A DNA stretch of 64,000 nt, from the NCBI GenBank assembly GCA_002205965.3, contig NADL03000166.1:62001-126000 (forward strand), in the 5' to 3' direction. The notes below the pieces were generated by a model, which was not told the origin of the DNA, did not search any database, and saw only the letters and a list, made by a program, of their open reading frames with translations. The stretch comes from Kappaphycus alvarezii (taxonomy: Eukaryota; Rhodophyta; Florideophyceae; Gigartinales; Solieriaceae). Positions 13,065 through 25,477 of the stretch are shown one piece after another (the first letter of the stretch is position 1; every line of letters starts with the position of its first letter). Both the position numbers and the translations under genes were made by a program.

Positions 13065-15760
13065 TTGTCAGGCGTCCATAGAGCAATTATCGACTCTGAA
13101 AGTAATGAAGTTTCTTTCAAATACAAGGATGAAAATTATACTATCACAGCCAATGAAATGACAACAAATCCCTTTGTTTCTACAAATTCAGTACTTACTG
13201 ATTCGGAGAAAAACTGTAGCACTTATGCTGTCCTTGTCAGACTATTAGACCCAACAGCGAATGTTTCAGAGTCTTACTCAAAAGATACACAAAGTGTACT
13301 AAAAAAGTATGAAGATGTTTTCCCAGAAAAACTTCCCAAGGGCCTTCCTCCGAAGCAAGAGTATGATTTCAAGATCGAATTGGAAAGAGATGCCAAGCTT
13401 CAGAAAAAGGGTCTCTATAGACTTTCAGAAAAAGAAATGATGAAGCTTCGTAAACAACTAGATGATCTGCTGGAAAATGACTTCATAAGACCAAGCAAAA
13501 GCCCCTGGGGAGCGCCAATACTATTTGTGACAAAAAGGATAGCGGTTTGCGGGAGTGTGTGGATTACAAAGCACTTCATCGTCTTACTGTAAGAAAAAGC
13601 TACCCGCTGCCGCGCATCGATGATATCTTTGATCAAATCAAAGGAGCCAGGTACTTCTCTAAAATAGATCTGAGGATGGGTTATCATCAGATCAGACTGG
13701 AGGAATCGTCAATCCCGCTCACAGCGTTTCGAACCAGATACGGACATTTTGAATTTCTCGTACTACCGCTTGGTTTGACCAACGCACCAGCAACCTTTAT
13801 GAACCTCATGAACGACAAATTCAAAGATTTACTGGATTTATTTGTCATCGTTTACTTAGATGACATTCTTATTTTCAGTAAGACATGGAAAGAACATTAA
13901 GAACAAATTGATGCAATACTAGAGATTCTCAGGAAGGAGAATCTGTTCGCTAAATTGTCAAAATTTGTCTTCGGTGTTAAAGAAGTCGAGTACCTTGGAC
14001 ACGTAATCTGTCAAGGAGGAATTACGGTGGATCCCAACAATAAAAAGACAGTCATAGAATTGCCCTCATCAAAGAACAAGCAACAGCTTCAGTCATTCTT
14101 AGGACTGGTCGACTATTACAGACGGTTCATTAGTGGCTGCTCAGTGGTTGCTAAACCACTTACTAAGCTGACGAAAAACGTTCCATCTCTGTGGACGGAT
14201 GTTCAGGACGAATCATTCGAGACCCTCAAGAAATTGTTATGCAGTGCCCCAGTCCTTAGAATATTTAACTCTGAACTTCCAATATATGTCAATGAAGACG
14301 CTTATCAATACGCAATTGGAGCTGTATTGGAACAGGGAGATGAAAAATCCAAAAGACCAGTTGCCTTCGCGTCTAGAACTTTAAGTAATGCTGAGCAAAA
14401 TTATGCCGCTCACGAAAGAAAGCTCTTGGCCATTGTAGAGTGCTTGAAATGGTAGAGAGCGTACCTACACGGAAACTTTTTCATAGTTCATTCTGTCCAC
14501 TACCCATTAATATACCTCGAGACCCAGGACAATCTGTCGCAGAGACAGGTCAGGTGGCTGGAAAGATTAGCGAGCTTTGATTTCAAAATTATACCCATCT
14601 CCGGGAAAACAAACATTGTTGCCGATGCCCTCTCAAGACAACCCCAGAATGCACCATCATCTAGTTATCGAAACAGAGAATTACTCCAGGAAGTTATAAT
14701 AACCAGAATCGAACAATACATCAGCACTTTCTTCTAGAGTTCTGAGCTAGAAGAGCTGGCGAAAGATTACAAGCTAGACGAAAACCTACAAAACCAATAC
14801 AAGGATCCAAAATCGCCTTTCGAAAGAAAAGGGTTGCTTTTACTAAAAAAGGAAAGATTTGCGTCCCAGAAGGGAAATTTAAAACCAAATTATTACATGA
14901 ATACCATTCTACTCTGAATAATGGACATTTGGGAATTTCGAAAACTATCAATAGAATATCACCGAAGTTTTACTGGAAAAACCTCCGTACAGATGTACTC
15001 CGATACGTTCGTTCTTGTCACTGCCAAATGGAAAAACCATCAAATCAGAAACCAACAGGTCTTCTACAACCTCTTGAACCACCGAAAACCAAATGGACGT
15101 ACATAACCATGGACTTTATTACACCACTTCCAAAGTCAAAAAAGGGGAACAGTGGCATCTTAACTGTCGTTGACAGGTTGTCAAAGATGATCCGAATTAT
15201 CCCAGCCAAGCCAAAATAGGTGCAACTTCAACTACGGCACTGTTCAAGTATCACATCTACAGAAACCACGGAATTCCGACGAACATCATTTTTGATAGGG
15301 ATTCTATTTTTATGAGAAAGTTTTGGAAGATTTTGTTCAATCTTCTGGGTACAAAAATATCCCCTTCTTTAGCGTATCACCCACAGACGGATGGCAAATC
15401 CGAGATAATGAACAGAAAGATCGAAGAAATGATTCGATCTTTTCTTAGCTTCAACAATCCGGATTGGGACAAATATTTGATAGACTTCGAAGTTGCTTAC
15501 AATTCATCTATTAATGAACTACAACATTCTCTCCTTTCTACCTCAATTATGGAATTCACCCTAGAACTGTCCCTTTGGACATACTCTCAGCAGACAACCC
15601 TGCTGCAACACAGTTCCTCAGGAATATGCAAGAATCACTGCAAAAAGCCCAAGAACAAATCAATAAATCAAATGAATCAACTGCGTCGTATGTTAACAGA
15701 AGTAGAAGACCTTCTACTTATAAAGTTGGTGATAAAGTATGGTTGTCCACAAAAAACCTA
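13065..15760 (+). pseudogene. pol: Chromovirus pol region (RT, RNase H, integrase)
   Basis: Reverse transcriptase is recognisable from about 13,300 ([36 protein letters not shown] and the catalytic [12 protein letters not shown] near 13,850). RNase H follows (about 14,200-14,640, ending in the NIVADALSR-like tail). The integrase part is visible from about 14,880, with a zinc-binding Cys pair (RSCHCQ) and the GLLQPLEPPKTKW and VVDRLSKM signatures, then HPQTDGKSEI near 15,380. The order RT-RNase H-integrase is that of Ty3/gypsy. The protease upstream is not clearly recognisable. The region is a fossil, broken in several places. Confidence 0.85.
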
Positions 15761-16165
15761 GCTCTAGAAGATGGTGCTGGATCTCGGAAACTGAACCCAA
15801 AGTTTTGTGGTCCATTTCAAATATCTGAGGATATAAACGGAGTTACGTACCGTTTAAATCTTTCCCAGCCAATGATCGACAGGGGAATTCACAATGCTTT
15901 CCATGCTAGTCTCCTTAAGCCGTACTTTGAAGATGAATTCTATCGCCAAATTCCGCCGCCACCACCTATACAGGTTCAAGATGGACATAAAGAATACGAA
16001 GTCGAATCAATTCTCAGTCACAAGAAACAATACGGAAAAACAAAATATCTCATTAAATGGAAAGGATATGCAGATCACGAGAACTCATGGCTATCAGAAA
16101 ATGAACTGAAAAATTGTCAAGATCTGCTATACGAATACAAGAATCGGGGCGATTCTTCTTCGTAG
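15575..16165 (+). pseudogene. Chromovirus integrase C-terminus with chromodomain
   Basis: A 196-codon frame holding the end of pol. The first half carries the GPF.I integrase C-terminal motif (FCGPFQISEDINGVTYRLNL) and the HNAFHASLLKPYF segment seen in chromoviruses. Residues about 135-185 form a chromodomain: EYEVESILSHKK, then KYLIKWKGYADHENSW, then an acidic helix. Chromodomains bind methylated histone H3 and are thought to steer integration into heterochromatin in this lineage. The aromatic positions of the chromodomain cage (Y, W and a later aromatic) are visible. The frame ends 10 bases before the 3' LTR. Confidence 0.88.
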
Positions 16166-16174
16166 GGGGAGTGA

Positions 16175-16672
16175 TGTTGCGATGATGCACATTAATCACC
16201 AAATACCCTGACAGTATCCCTCCGGTAACCTGTACCAAGGATTTACACTGTAAGAAGACATCAGCAACTTGTGCACTGTACCACGCACCAGTGTAAAAGC
16301 ATAATCATACCTCTTTGTACCTAGCCAATGACATGGATCCATCATGGCTATCTCGCGTGGTTCTCGAAACATTTCGCACCCACCAATCAGCAACCACTTT
16401 ATGCCTCCTTGCCAATTGGACCAATGGGACTTTGCCATGATGTTTTTGCTGTTGTTATACTGATGCTGCTACATGAGCCTCAGAACCTTGTAGTTTGATA
16501 CCTCTGGGTCGCTTTTTCTAGAATACCTTTGAATTCAGTACCGTTTGCTTACAATTTATCTCTACTGGTGTTGAGTACTTTTTCTATATAAACCCTGGTC
16601 TGATGTTCCGGCCTGTTTTCTGGAAGCATCAACCAACAGTTCAACCATGAATTACCTTTTGTGCTCTCAACA
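16175..16672 (+). repeat. 3' LTR of the chromovirus
   Basis: It starts TGTTGCGATG directly after the aggggga purine tract and matches 8,833-9,337 to its CA end. The same ctatataaaccctgg TATA segment is present near 16,584-16,600. Homology between the two LTRs stops sharply after the CA at 16,672, which sets the boundary. Confidence 0.85.
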
Positions 16673-19600
16673 ACCCACATAATGCGAAAGTAGAAGATGA
16701 ACGCACATAAGAAGAGAAACGAGATAAAGGGAAGAGTAGAAAGAAATATAACTTTCTGTCGTCAAAAAAATAAGTGAACGGAGAGCCAAAACCAAACAAA
16801 TAACTAAAGAACCGTAATTGGAAAGAATTAATGGACATATAGAGAATCATTTCTTCATTTTCTCTTTTGACACATCATTTGGCTGTGGAAATTCTGTACA
16901 CTCAAAGACAAAATCGAATTTTCTCGGCCGAGTAAAGAACGTTGCTTTCAGTCCTGATAGAATATGAAAATCTACCCTATGATCAGGCACGTTGAAATTA
17001 TACGGAAGATAATTTTCTTTTATTTGACTCCAGTGAGCGAGGAGGCAAATGAGCGCAAACAGAACGAGCCCGAATACACATTCATCATAGATAGTAACAT
17101 ATCTCAACATCTTTGCTTAAACTTTCAGCCTATCCCAATATCCACACTTGAAGGCTAGCAACCAGACGCGTGCGCGATGCTAATCGATGTGGACAGAACG
17201 TGGCCGTCCCAGCGAAGAGGACCTAGGGGAAGGCTAGAGCGGTGCCTACTAAAAGTAATGCTGCCGCAGCCGTCGTGCCTAGCGTCGCATGCTTCTTGCT
17301 TGCTCTGAGCAGACTCTGTAAGTAATTTTATTTACGGCTATCCGCTAGTGAATAATTGTCCATCAAAACTCATTAGCGTCGTAGATACAACCAAACACAT
17401 ATTCATTACATTATAATAGCCCAAAAGTTTCCTTTTCAACAGCCATCCAAACAGTAGGAGAGTAGGGGGATTGCAGACTGTAATAATAGAAAGGGCCAAA
17501 AGTTTGCAAGGATTTGGAAGGAGGAGTAGAAAAAAGAAAGTCATGGAAACTATCATCACTCTGTAATGAGTTGTATTTATCTTCAAGAATGAAAGAACCC
17601 CCAATTTCCGGTCTCCATGGAAAGATTTGAGAGTATAGAGAATTAACAGGCCGCATTATGGGAGACCTTAATATTGGAATTCACTCGCAGAGAAATTTTT
17701 CTCAATATTTGAGACAGTTCTGCGGCTCCACTCACTACAGAATCTTCTATCCCCTTTACAACGCAACATGTGTCCGGATTTAAACCTGTAAGAGTAGAAA
17801 TTTGAACGGGGGGAGCTAATGAGACGGTCAAAAATAACACCTTGGAATCTCTTTTCTTCCTCTGCAAATTTAGCGGCTAGATTATTCATAGCATTCGAGC
17901 TCCGAATTCTGGAATAGAAGGCGCGAGTGGTTTGGTGAACGTAAAATTTGGGGTTTTATATTTTATAAAGATATTGAATCTATTCCTAACACTCCAGAGA
18001 ATCCCAAAAGACTGAAATGCACATTAAGACAGTGTAGTAGAGGGAAAAACACGTTTTATAAAAAATCACCTTAAAGAAAACCATCATTCCGGCATTACTA
18101 AACACATTGCAAATGACGCCCGTTATAAACTTGACTTCTAAATTGTCCTCATTATATTTGGCTTTTGTTGTTCTCGTCCTCGGCCTTATCCTGTGGAATG
18201 AACAGATTCAAAATTTAAAACTTCTCTCACAGGAAGAGGGAGAGAAAAGGTATTGAGGATTGTTTTGCCGAAGTAGTGCCCTCCTTTTGTGGCTTTAGTC
18301 GCCCCAATATCCCTCCTCATCTTCTGTTAGCAGTAAAATAGATGGTCATTGTATACAAACCAGACCTTATTTGCCATTTTAAAGTGATTTTCTTTCAGAA
18401 ATCAAATTGATTGTACACCCATTTGTTTCTTAATGCTTCATTGTACTGGACAATATCGAGGAGAAACATTTCTACTCATGCTATAAATTGCAATCAAAAT
18501 TGCTTTTCGATAACTGGCCAAAATCGATTTCTTTATACCCCGGATATTGCTTAAAACTCATGAAGAACGACGAGCGTAAATGTTAATCGATCATCGCATT
18601 TTATTTCCTACTACATTCTACTTTTTCCAATAGGCATCTACAACTACTTCGCCCCCGGTCCGTAGGCACTCAGTCCTTCAGCCTCTATGACTGCCAAAAT
18701 GCTAGGCGCCGCAATAACTCTTTCGATCAAGAACTTCACGATTCTGATACCCACTTCACTATTTACCTCGACGGCTTGCAATCCTTTCAGGTTTTTTTCC
18801 GGCTACTTCCGACTAGTTTTCATTGTGACCCTCCTCTGAACCTCTGAATGCTTCTAACCATCCGCAAGAACATTGTCCTCCCCCGCAGTTTAAGGTTCTA
18901 AGAATATAAACCGGATGCTATCATTTTAATCGTAATAAAACGTTGCTCAAGCCGTAAGTAACTTTTAAACAGATTTTTCGGTTCATCAGCTTACTTCCCA
19001 ATCATCTTGCAAAAATTACAAACCACAGAATTTATGCTACAGAAAGTAAATCAAATTTAATCCATGCGTAACGAAGCGATCCGGTCTCACTGATGCGTGA
19101 AACCCTGAGATATAACGACTGCCAAAATTAGATGGACCAAGAGACCTGTAGAGAGGAGTTTTTCAGCAGTTTTTAGAAGATTAAAAGGAAATAGATGAAG
19201 ATAAGATATATGTAAACTCGGATGGGAAATACATCGCGTTCCATCTGCGGAAACCTTCACTGCATTGTCGCGAAAGTGTTTCACTGGGGACTTGGGAACC
19301 ATCTAAGAAAAACATTTAGGGCGATAAAAGACCTGTAGTGATTTTCGACTTTCAGGAGGGTAGATGTTCAGGAATTGAGTGCTATGAATAAGTATGGGGG
19401 AACAAGAGCCTGTCCAAAGAGGCTTCTTAAGATCTCAGCACCTTCAAGAATGTTTATGGAGATTTTATTTGAGGTACAAATACTTTGGAAGTATTTCCTT
19501 CCTGATCTCGGGAAAAACGATTCTGAATGGTACAGACAGGAGTTGATCATAAAAGGACCTCTGGTAGCTTTTCCCGGTACAAAGTGCGCTTCTGTGTATC

Positions 19601-22600
19601 TCATGTTACTTCTAAGGCAGTTAAACTGGTTTTCTCGGGTGCTTCAAGAAAATTGGAAGTGAGATTCAAGCTTGACCTAGAGTAGGAAGCATCTTGAGAG
19701 TAACTTCAAAAATCGAAGCGCTTCAATTTTTTGTATAAACTTAAGATAGTGTTGGAAACGAATTTTTTGTTAGAGGAGTATCCCCATAACATTGGTCCAC
19801 ACGTACTTTCCCTCTTCTTACAAGTATTCAGTGATGCCAATTTGTCGCCTGCACCAACCTGTTTTCAGACGCAAATATTAACCTCTGAGAGTCAGTTCCT
19901 TCATGACTTGTCCCTATCAGCATAGATATCAGTGTGAGAGGTAAACTATTAATTTGTTAATCTGAAAAAGAAGATTCTGCGTTTCATTAGTACAGAGAGT
20001 TTATGTTTTAGGCGATTCTTTTGGTACATAGGTACACATTTCTGCTTTTAACTTTTCATACACCATCAACGATTTTCGATATGGTCCCCAAACCTAATAT
20101 GTTATTTTATTTTTACTGAAGAGCAGTATCGTGGTTTAAACGAAACATATTAACACATGTAGAAATATAAGCTCCCAAGATTTTTCTTTTCTCTCAATGC
20201 TCGATTCCGTTCTAACATTCATTGATCTCTCAATCCCTCTGTTACTATTCTACGTTGTGGTATCCAAGATTTTCAGATTACACGGCAGGATTTCTTACCT
20301 ATTTTCGCTGGCATGCTCAGAAATATTTACCCAGTTTTCCGCTTTGCATTCATAAAAATAGCGGAGGGTTTCTCTGTTACTTAATCCTCGCTTACTGCTC
20401 TGATTCCCGGGTTTCAGTTCTGATCTTTTCTTCTTTCGCAATATTATTTTATCTGTACTCGCTGTATTAAATAATCATTCTAATCTAATGTTTAAATAGA
20501 ACACAGAAAAGAGGAAACTATCAGGTTCTTAATGGACCAGAGGCATTTGGTATGATCCTGGATGCCAGCAGTGTTTACGATCCCCTACCCGTTTCACTTT
20601 GTCAGGTGCTTATTGAATTCGCTTTGTTTCTTTAGAGCGAAATGAATTCATTTTTCTCTTCCAAATGTATATATTGAAACTATAGAGGCGATGAAGGTGG
20701 AATTTATCGATTGAAATCACCTTCAAATAAATCCCTCCAGAAACAATTGTCGAAAGCATTTTAATTTCCTCTACATATAGATATTTTCGATTAATTGACA
20801 CGGGTAATAAAGAAGTTAGTGGGGTTTATATTTTCTGTGATTTCAATCGGACAACAATATTAAATGTTCAAATAGTCTTGGACAACTCCATCTTTGGATG
20901 ATATTCTCTTTATTGATATCTGTACTTTTCACCAACCTTTGAAACATCTGTCCTTCTTTTTTTTTTCCATGTCTTGGTATTGATTCATTGCATAATCTGA
21001 TTTGCTGTTGGGGTTTCATTAATTCCTCGCTCATATATTTTGGGAACCGTGCTACCGCATATTTGTCTGGTACTTGAATATCCGCCGTCACTGTTCTCGG
21101 TCCCATTCAGTAACTGAAAAGTGTGGAGAAAATAGTAGCCTATTTCACAGAAGAGTTGTAACCAACTATTGCGCTTACCAAAAAATTTCAATCTGACTTG
21201 TCGAAGCTGAAGAAGTCTCAGATCATTTACTCAATGTTTCTTTTCGTTATACCCAATTTTCGACGTTCCTGCAAGAATAATGTAAACGAGGGAGATATGT
21301 TTAATACTATCAGATCACAGAGGCTTATACTAAACGTTTTCACAAAATTGAATCTCAGTGCCACATGACATTCACTATTACTCTAAAATATCTTTACACA
21401 TTAATTAAGAGCAGTAGGGATGTTTTAAGAGCATATGAGTTTTTTTTAAATGCCGCTCTTGTGATATTAGAAAATTTATCTGCCATTGTCAACACGACTT
21501 TGTTTCTATTTCTAAAGTTTGGGATTTTTTTTTGAAATCCATGTTTATGTGAGTCCATTTTATTTGCAGTGGCTTAGTACTTGTCCAAAACCTGCAGGTT
21601 TCTGGTTGGTTGCTCCTACTGTGTGTCATTGGCGGGAACAAATGTGCTGAATCAAGCGCAATTGCAATTTTTGTCAACGGAAGTCTGTTCATAAGCCTCC
21701 AATAGATGCAGTGCCGTTGATCGACACCAAAAGCCCTTTCTGGCTTACCACGTTTTCCGTTTCTAAGAACAAAAATCATTCGAATATCAAATGGAGCTTT
21801 CTAGTCTTTATACGGGTATTCGGGAGTTTCTTTCATATAATAATCTTCTTGTCACCCCAATTACTCATTATTCATGGATTATATGGTCTAAACCTCATCG
21901 AATCATGTGAAAGACTTGGCAATAGTTTACAGGAGCAATGAATTGTTTCGAGAACCAGGTGATGGGACATGTGGTTGCTTCCATAAGCCCTTCACCGTTT
22001 TGTTTAATTCTCATAAGATGGGACTTAGCGTAATGTATAAGGCACCAGTCTATCCATCAATATTTATTGCCCCAGAGAAAAGTTCTTGGTCATTTTGGTA
22101 TCTTATAAAATATTAATCCGAGTGACCGGTGAGCAAGCTACCGTGAGGCTAGGATCTTTCTGACTAAATGTAATATACAGTGGCCAACACTTCCCTATGA
22201 AGACTATCATAGCCTTGCCCCGCGTACTTACCGTCGACCACGTCGAATGCGTTACAGTAATTTCTTCTGTAGTGCTTTATGTTAGAATATGCCATGTATT
22301 GGTCCATTTACCGGTACAATTATACAATTAATAGTCCCAGCCTAACGATTTGGGGGACAGAAAAGAACGTTTTAATGTCAAAGCTGAATAATGAGCAAAA
22401 TGAAAGGAAAATAGTTTGAGGAAGAATATTTCGTTAATTTTTACTCAAAAAAGCAAGCCCTTGTAATGAAAATATTTGCTTCTTGCCTATGACTCTGAAT
22501 AGAGACTAGACGCCATTTTGGTTTCGGGCAAAGTATTGTGCACAGAATACCTCGATCTTACAGGCCTGGGATATGTACTCGTCCTTACTTGTACCAGAGA

Positions 22601-23190
22601 TATAGGGGAGAGAACAACGCCAATCAATATACGGAACTCGATCGATGAAGGCAAGTTGTTAACGAAGGAATGAAGAGGGGGATTACTTGATTTTCTGTTC
22701 ATCCGGTTCCTTTTCAGCAACCCATTCTTGCATGCTTATTGGTTCAATACCATTTTAGTGACCAAGACAGCGGCATCCGGTAGCACATGAAACCTCCTCG
22801 GGGAAGACATTGAGCTTGTGGGTATCCTTGAGGAACTGTGAAAGTCAAACACGACCTGCTTCTCGTTACCGGTGAGAACTTTAGTTCCTCAGTCGATAAT
22901 GGTATTATAAACCGTCGAAAATAATGTGAAGCTCCCCAATTGTTACAACGAGCGGTGCTGTAGGACTTGAAACAGTAATAGGTAATATGGTTTCTGCGTT
23001 TGGAAGACAACTCGGTGTCATTGTTTCGGAATCACCCTTGATACACAGGGCGGAGTCTGCCAGAAGGTCCCGGATCTTGACGTGGGAGTGAGGAATTTGG
23101 ATCTTTTCCGTCTCCAATCGGTACGAGCTACGAAGCCGGCTGTCTTTTCCGATACTCATTGAGTTCTTTTGGATCTTAGTCTGATGTTAT
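16673..23190. other. AT-rich region, no gene assigned
   Basis: No frame here is convincing. The one structured spot is a GC-rich island at 17,129-17,318 bounded by splice-like signals (see findings). At 21,489-21,779 a minus-strand frame has a KPLQIKWTHINMDF segment that resembles chromovirus integrase (compare EPPKTKWTYITMDF at 15,080), so a small LTR-element scrap is possible. At 22,480-23,160 base composition rises and short frames occur on the minus strand, suggesting decayed coding sequence of unknown origin. Confidence 0.5.
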
Positions 23191-23199
23191 TGGCCGACG

Positions 23200-24130
23200 G
23201 ATCTTAAATTTCTTGTAGCCTGGCTCTCTGTTATAATATTTAAGTATGAGAGTAGAAATCATGAGATATTTTTCTTTTTGGTATTGACCAAATTCGGTAA
23301 ACCTAGTAGAGGCTGATCGCGGATGAGGCTTTTGGAAATTTGGCTGCATTTTCCTTTTTTTTCTGCCTGCGTTGAGTCGTCCCTTTATATTTAGGCTTTT
23401 TAGAAGAGTAGAGAACACTATAGTCTGAAGATGAAATGTCCAAGCAATGTCAAATTCAAATGGTTTTCTGTATAACAATATTGATGGTATTTTAAGTAGC
23501 ACTCTCAGGCTATTTATTCGGTACGAGTGACACAATTGTAAAACGTTTATGGTGTATATAGATCCAGGTGGCATGAAGTAACCAAGTATCTTCTGGTTGA
23601 TAAGGCAGTTGTAGAATATCCTTGTGTGCAACTCACAAAAATGGGTCAAATTTCGGGTCAAGAAAATGTAAGAAAGAGCATAATGAAATTCAAAAATCCT
23701 TATCACTTCGCCAATGTGGTAACTGAGTAGTTTAGCCTCTGTAGGTGTAAGTATTTTGCGTAAAGCAGGGAGCTCTGTGGAGTACCAGGTCATCCCACAG
23801 AATATTGTATCAAACATTAAAAGAAAAAATGGAATACTAGAGCTCTTGATTTTTGCTGATGACGACGCTTCGCCACCTCTTAACAGAAATATCACGTACA
23901 AAGCGCGTCAGAAGAGAGGTTTTTATTGCGCGCGAGCTCGCTGTTATTAGTGCTATTGGATAATAGAACATGGTATGTTGTTGTTTCAGGGGACAAATGG
24001 AGTGTGTTTTTGGGCAAGGTTCTGCTGGGCTTCTGCTTGTCGCTCTTTTCCTATTTCAGTAGTAAACCGTACCGGACACCCTAGCATTTAAATAAATGAG
24101 TAATCCAAAGCATATTGCGGGCCACAACCG
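23200..24130. repeat. Dispersed repeat, copy 1
   Basis: About 0.9 kb that matches 61,945-62,840 in the same orientation, with shared blocks such as atcgcggatgaggct, aattcaaatggtt and tgtgtgcaactcacaaaaat. By eye the copies are about three-quarters to four-fifths identical with small gaps. Read on the minus strand, this copy holds an open frame of 241 codons (23,901-23,176). The other copy keeps only a 64-codon frame at the matching place. No protein family is recognisable. The right end runs to the edge of the following direct repeat. Its class is unknown; an old LTR or a non-autonomous DNA element are possibilities. Confidence 0.75.
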
Positions 24131-24140
24131 ACCCTACTGA

Positions 24141-24990
24141 TAGGGATAAATTGTCAGGGGAAGAGATACTCAGAAAACAATACGTCATGAACGAGATTTT
24201 GCAAGCCACAAATGTTCTACCATGGTATAGTTGAGCGAATGGATAGAGGCGGGTAAGGACGACAGTTGAGAGGGCTACAAGAGAGTTCAAAAGAGGCAGG
24301 ATATATCACTAATGCTCTGTTACCAACGTAAGATAAGAACTTCTTGAGTCTGGAGTTTACTCTTAGATTCCAAATTACTAGAGATTTGACTTGAAGTTTT
24401 CTGCCAAATTGCCTGAATTCCACAAGAGGAAACAGTTTACTCAGCTTATATAGACTTTTCGGCTAGCTATAAAGTCTCAAACAAAAATACCAAGTACCAT
24501 GAAATCCATCAAAGGGATTCATGTAAACGAGAAAGAAAAAAAGCAGATATTCTTAAAATAAATGTTTAGATTTTCTTGTCCCAATTCTAGCCCGCGAGAT
24601 CAGAGGAACCTTATTCATCCAAAATAGCCATTCCGTCAATGCGATACATAAATATTTCTTCGAGTGGTTCACAGCAGCTGCAATATTTAGATCACTTAAA
24701 ATGTACTTATTCAGCACAATGACCGGTGCTCCCGTCTATCAACTCTTACCTCTTTATATACAAATTCAAACACCCGAAATCTGTGGCACCTGAGCAGTTC
24801 CTATGCCAGCACAGCACCGCTACCATACAGTGCACGGCATCCCTTTAAAATTACTTGAAACTAAATTTGGTAATACAGTTCCAGCGCAGCCAGCGCAGCA
24901 TGCCCACTCAGCCAGCGCAGCATGCCAGCTCAATCGGCGCTGTAATAATTTCTTTTTCCGCCAATTTTGATGATATCGCATATCTTTCAA
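24141..24990. repeat. Long direct repeat, left copy
   Basis: It matches 25,478-26,370 along its length (for example agagatactcag, tggtatagttga, cagtttactcagcttatatagact) at roughly three-quarters identity by eye. Near the right end it carries a short minisatellite of a cagcgcagc-type unit (about 24,885-24,935). A TATA-like tatatagact lies near 24,447. The two copies flank about 490 bases of unrelated sequence. Confidence 0.75.
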
Positions 24991-25477
24991 CTTCACCCTT
25001 TTACATTAAAAAGTCAACTTCCCGCCCCTCGTTATCTTTTAAATATTAGATCAACCCAAATTTCTCCCGTAATTTGGATATTTAGTCGCCTTTAGTGGTT
25101 TCTTTATGCCACATGTATACCTTGCTTGAGGGTGGTATGGTAAGGGTTGCACTTCCATACCTAGGCACAGTAAAGTAGTTCTGACCGCGGTTCGCACCTC
25201 GATTGCCATTCCCTTCTCCGCGCCAACCCTTCCATGCGACCGTGCGAGTAGCGCAAATTCTTCTCGTCCAACATTAACGTAATCAAGCGCCTTCATTACT
25301 CTTCCTACAGTCGATCCCCAGAGGTTTCTGTAACCCCATAATGTGGCTTTCAAAAGACTGTACTTACTGTCCCATTGCAGTAAAACCACCCCTCGCTCCA
25401 CTCCTTAACATCAATCAAACATTTCCGCTTGTAAGTCATTTTTAGGCCATTGATTTCATTTTTAACATGTGTGATAG
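24991..25477. other. Spacer between the two long direct repeats
   Basis: About 490 bases not shared with the flanking repeats. It is of medium GC and holds one 116-codon minus-strand frame (25,401-25,051) with no recognisable family. If the flanking repeats are LTRs, this would be the interior of a short non-coding element. Confidence 0.45.

Larger units (their letters stand above)
8833..16672 (+). mobile_element. Ty3/gypsy chromovirus fossil with two LTRs
   Basis: A plus-strand LTR retrotransposon of the chromodomain-bearing Ty3/gypsy group. Both LTRs are present (8,833-9,337 and 16,175-16,672), and a purine-rich tract (aggggga) sits just before the 3' LTR. In order, the interior shows an extra zinc-finger ORF, a block of foreign insertions (a SINE and a LINE end), gag with a zinc knuckle, reverse transcriptase, RNase H, integrase and a C-terminal chromodomain. 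That is the canonical chromovirus order apart from the extra ORF. The element is broken, with roughly ten visible interruptions. The two LTRs are about nine-tenths identical by eye, so it is an old but not ancient insertion. No matching 5-base target duplication is seen at the outer edges. A related element starts at 62,841. Confidence 0.9.

Noticed and set aside
18640-18810. Minus-strand open stretch (VEVNSEVGIRIVKFLIERVI)
   Set aside because: Plausible as protein but only about 55 residues, no start, no family match, and no neighbouring exon signal.
21489-21779. Chromovirus integrase-like scrap on the minus strand
   Set aside because: Only about 15 residues around KPLQIKWTHINMDF align; too little to call a feature with confidence.
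22480-23160. GC-richer stretch with several short minus-strand frames
   Set aside because: Looks like decayed coding DNA, but none of the frames gives a recognisable domain.
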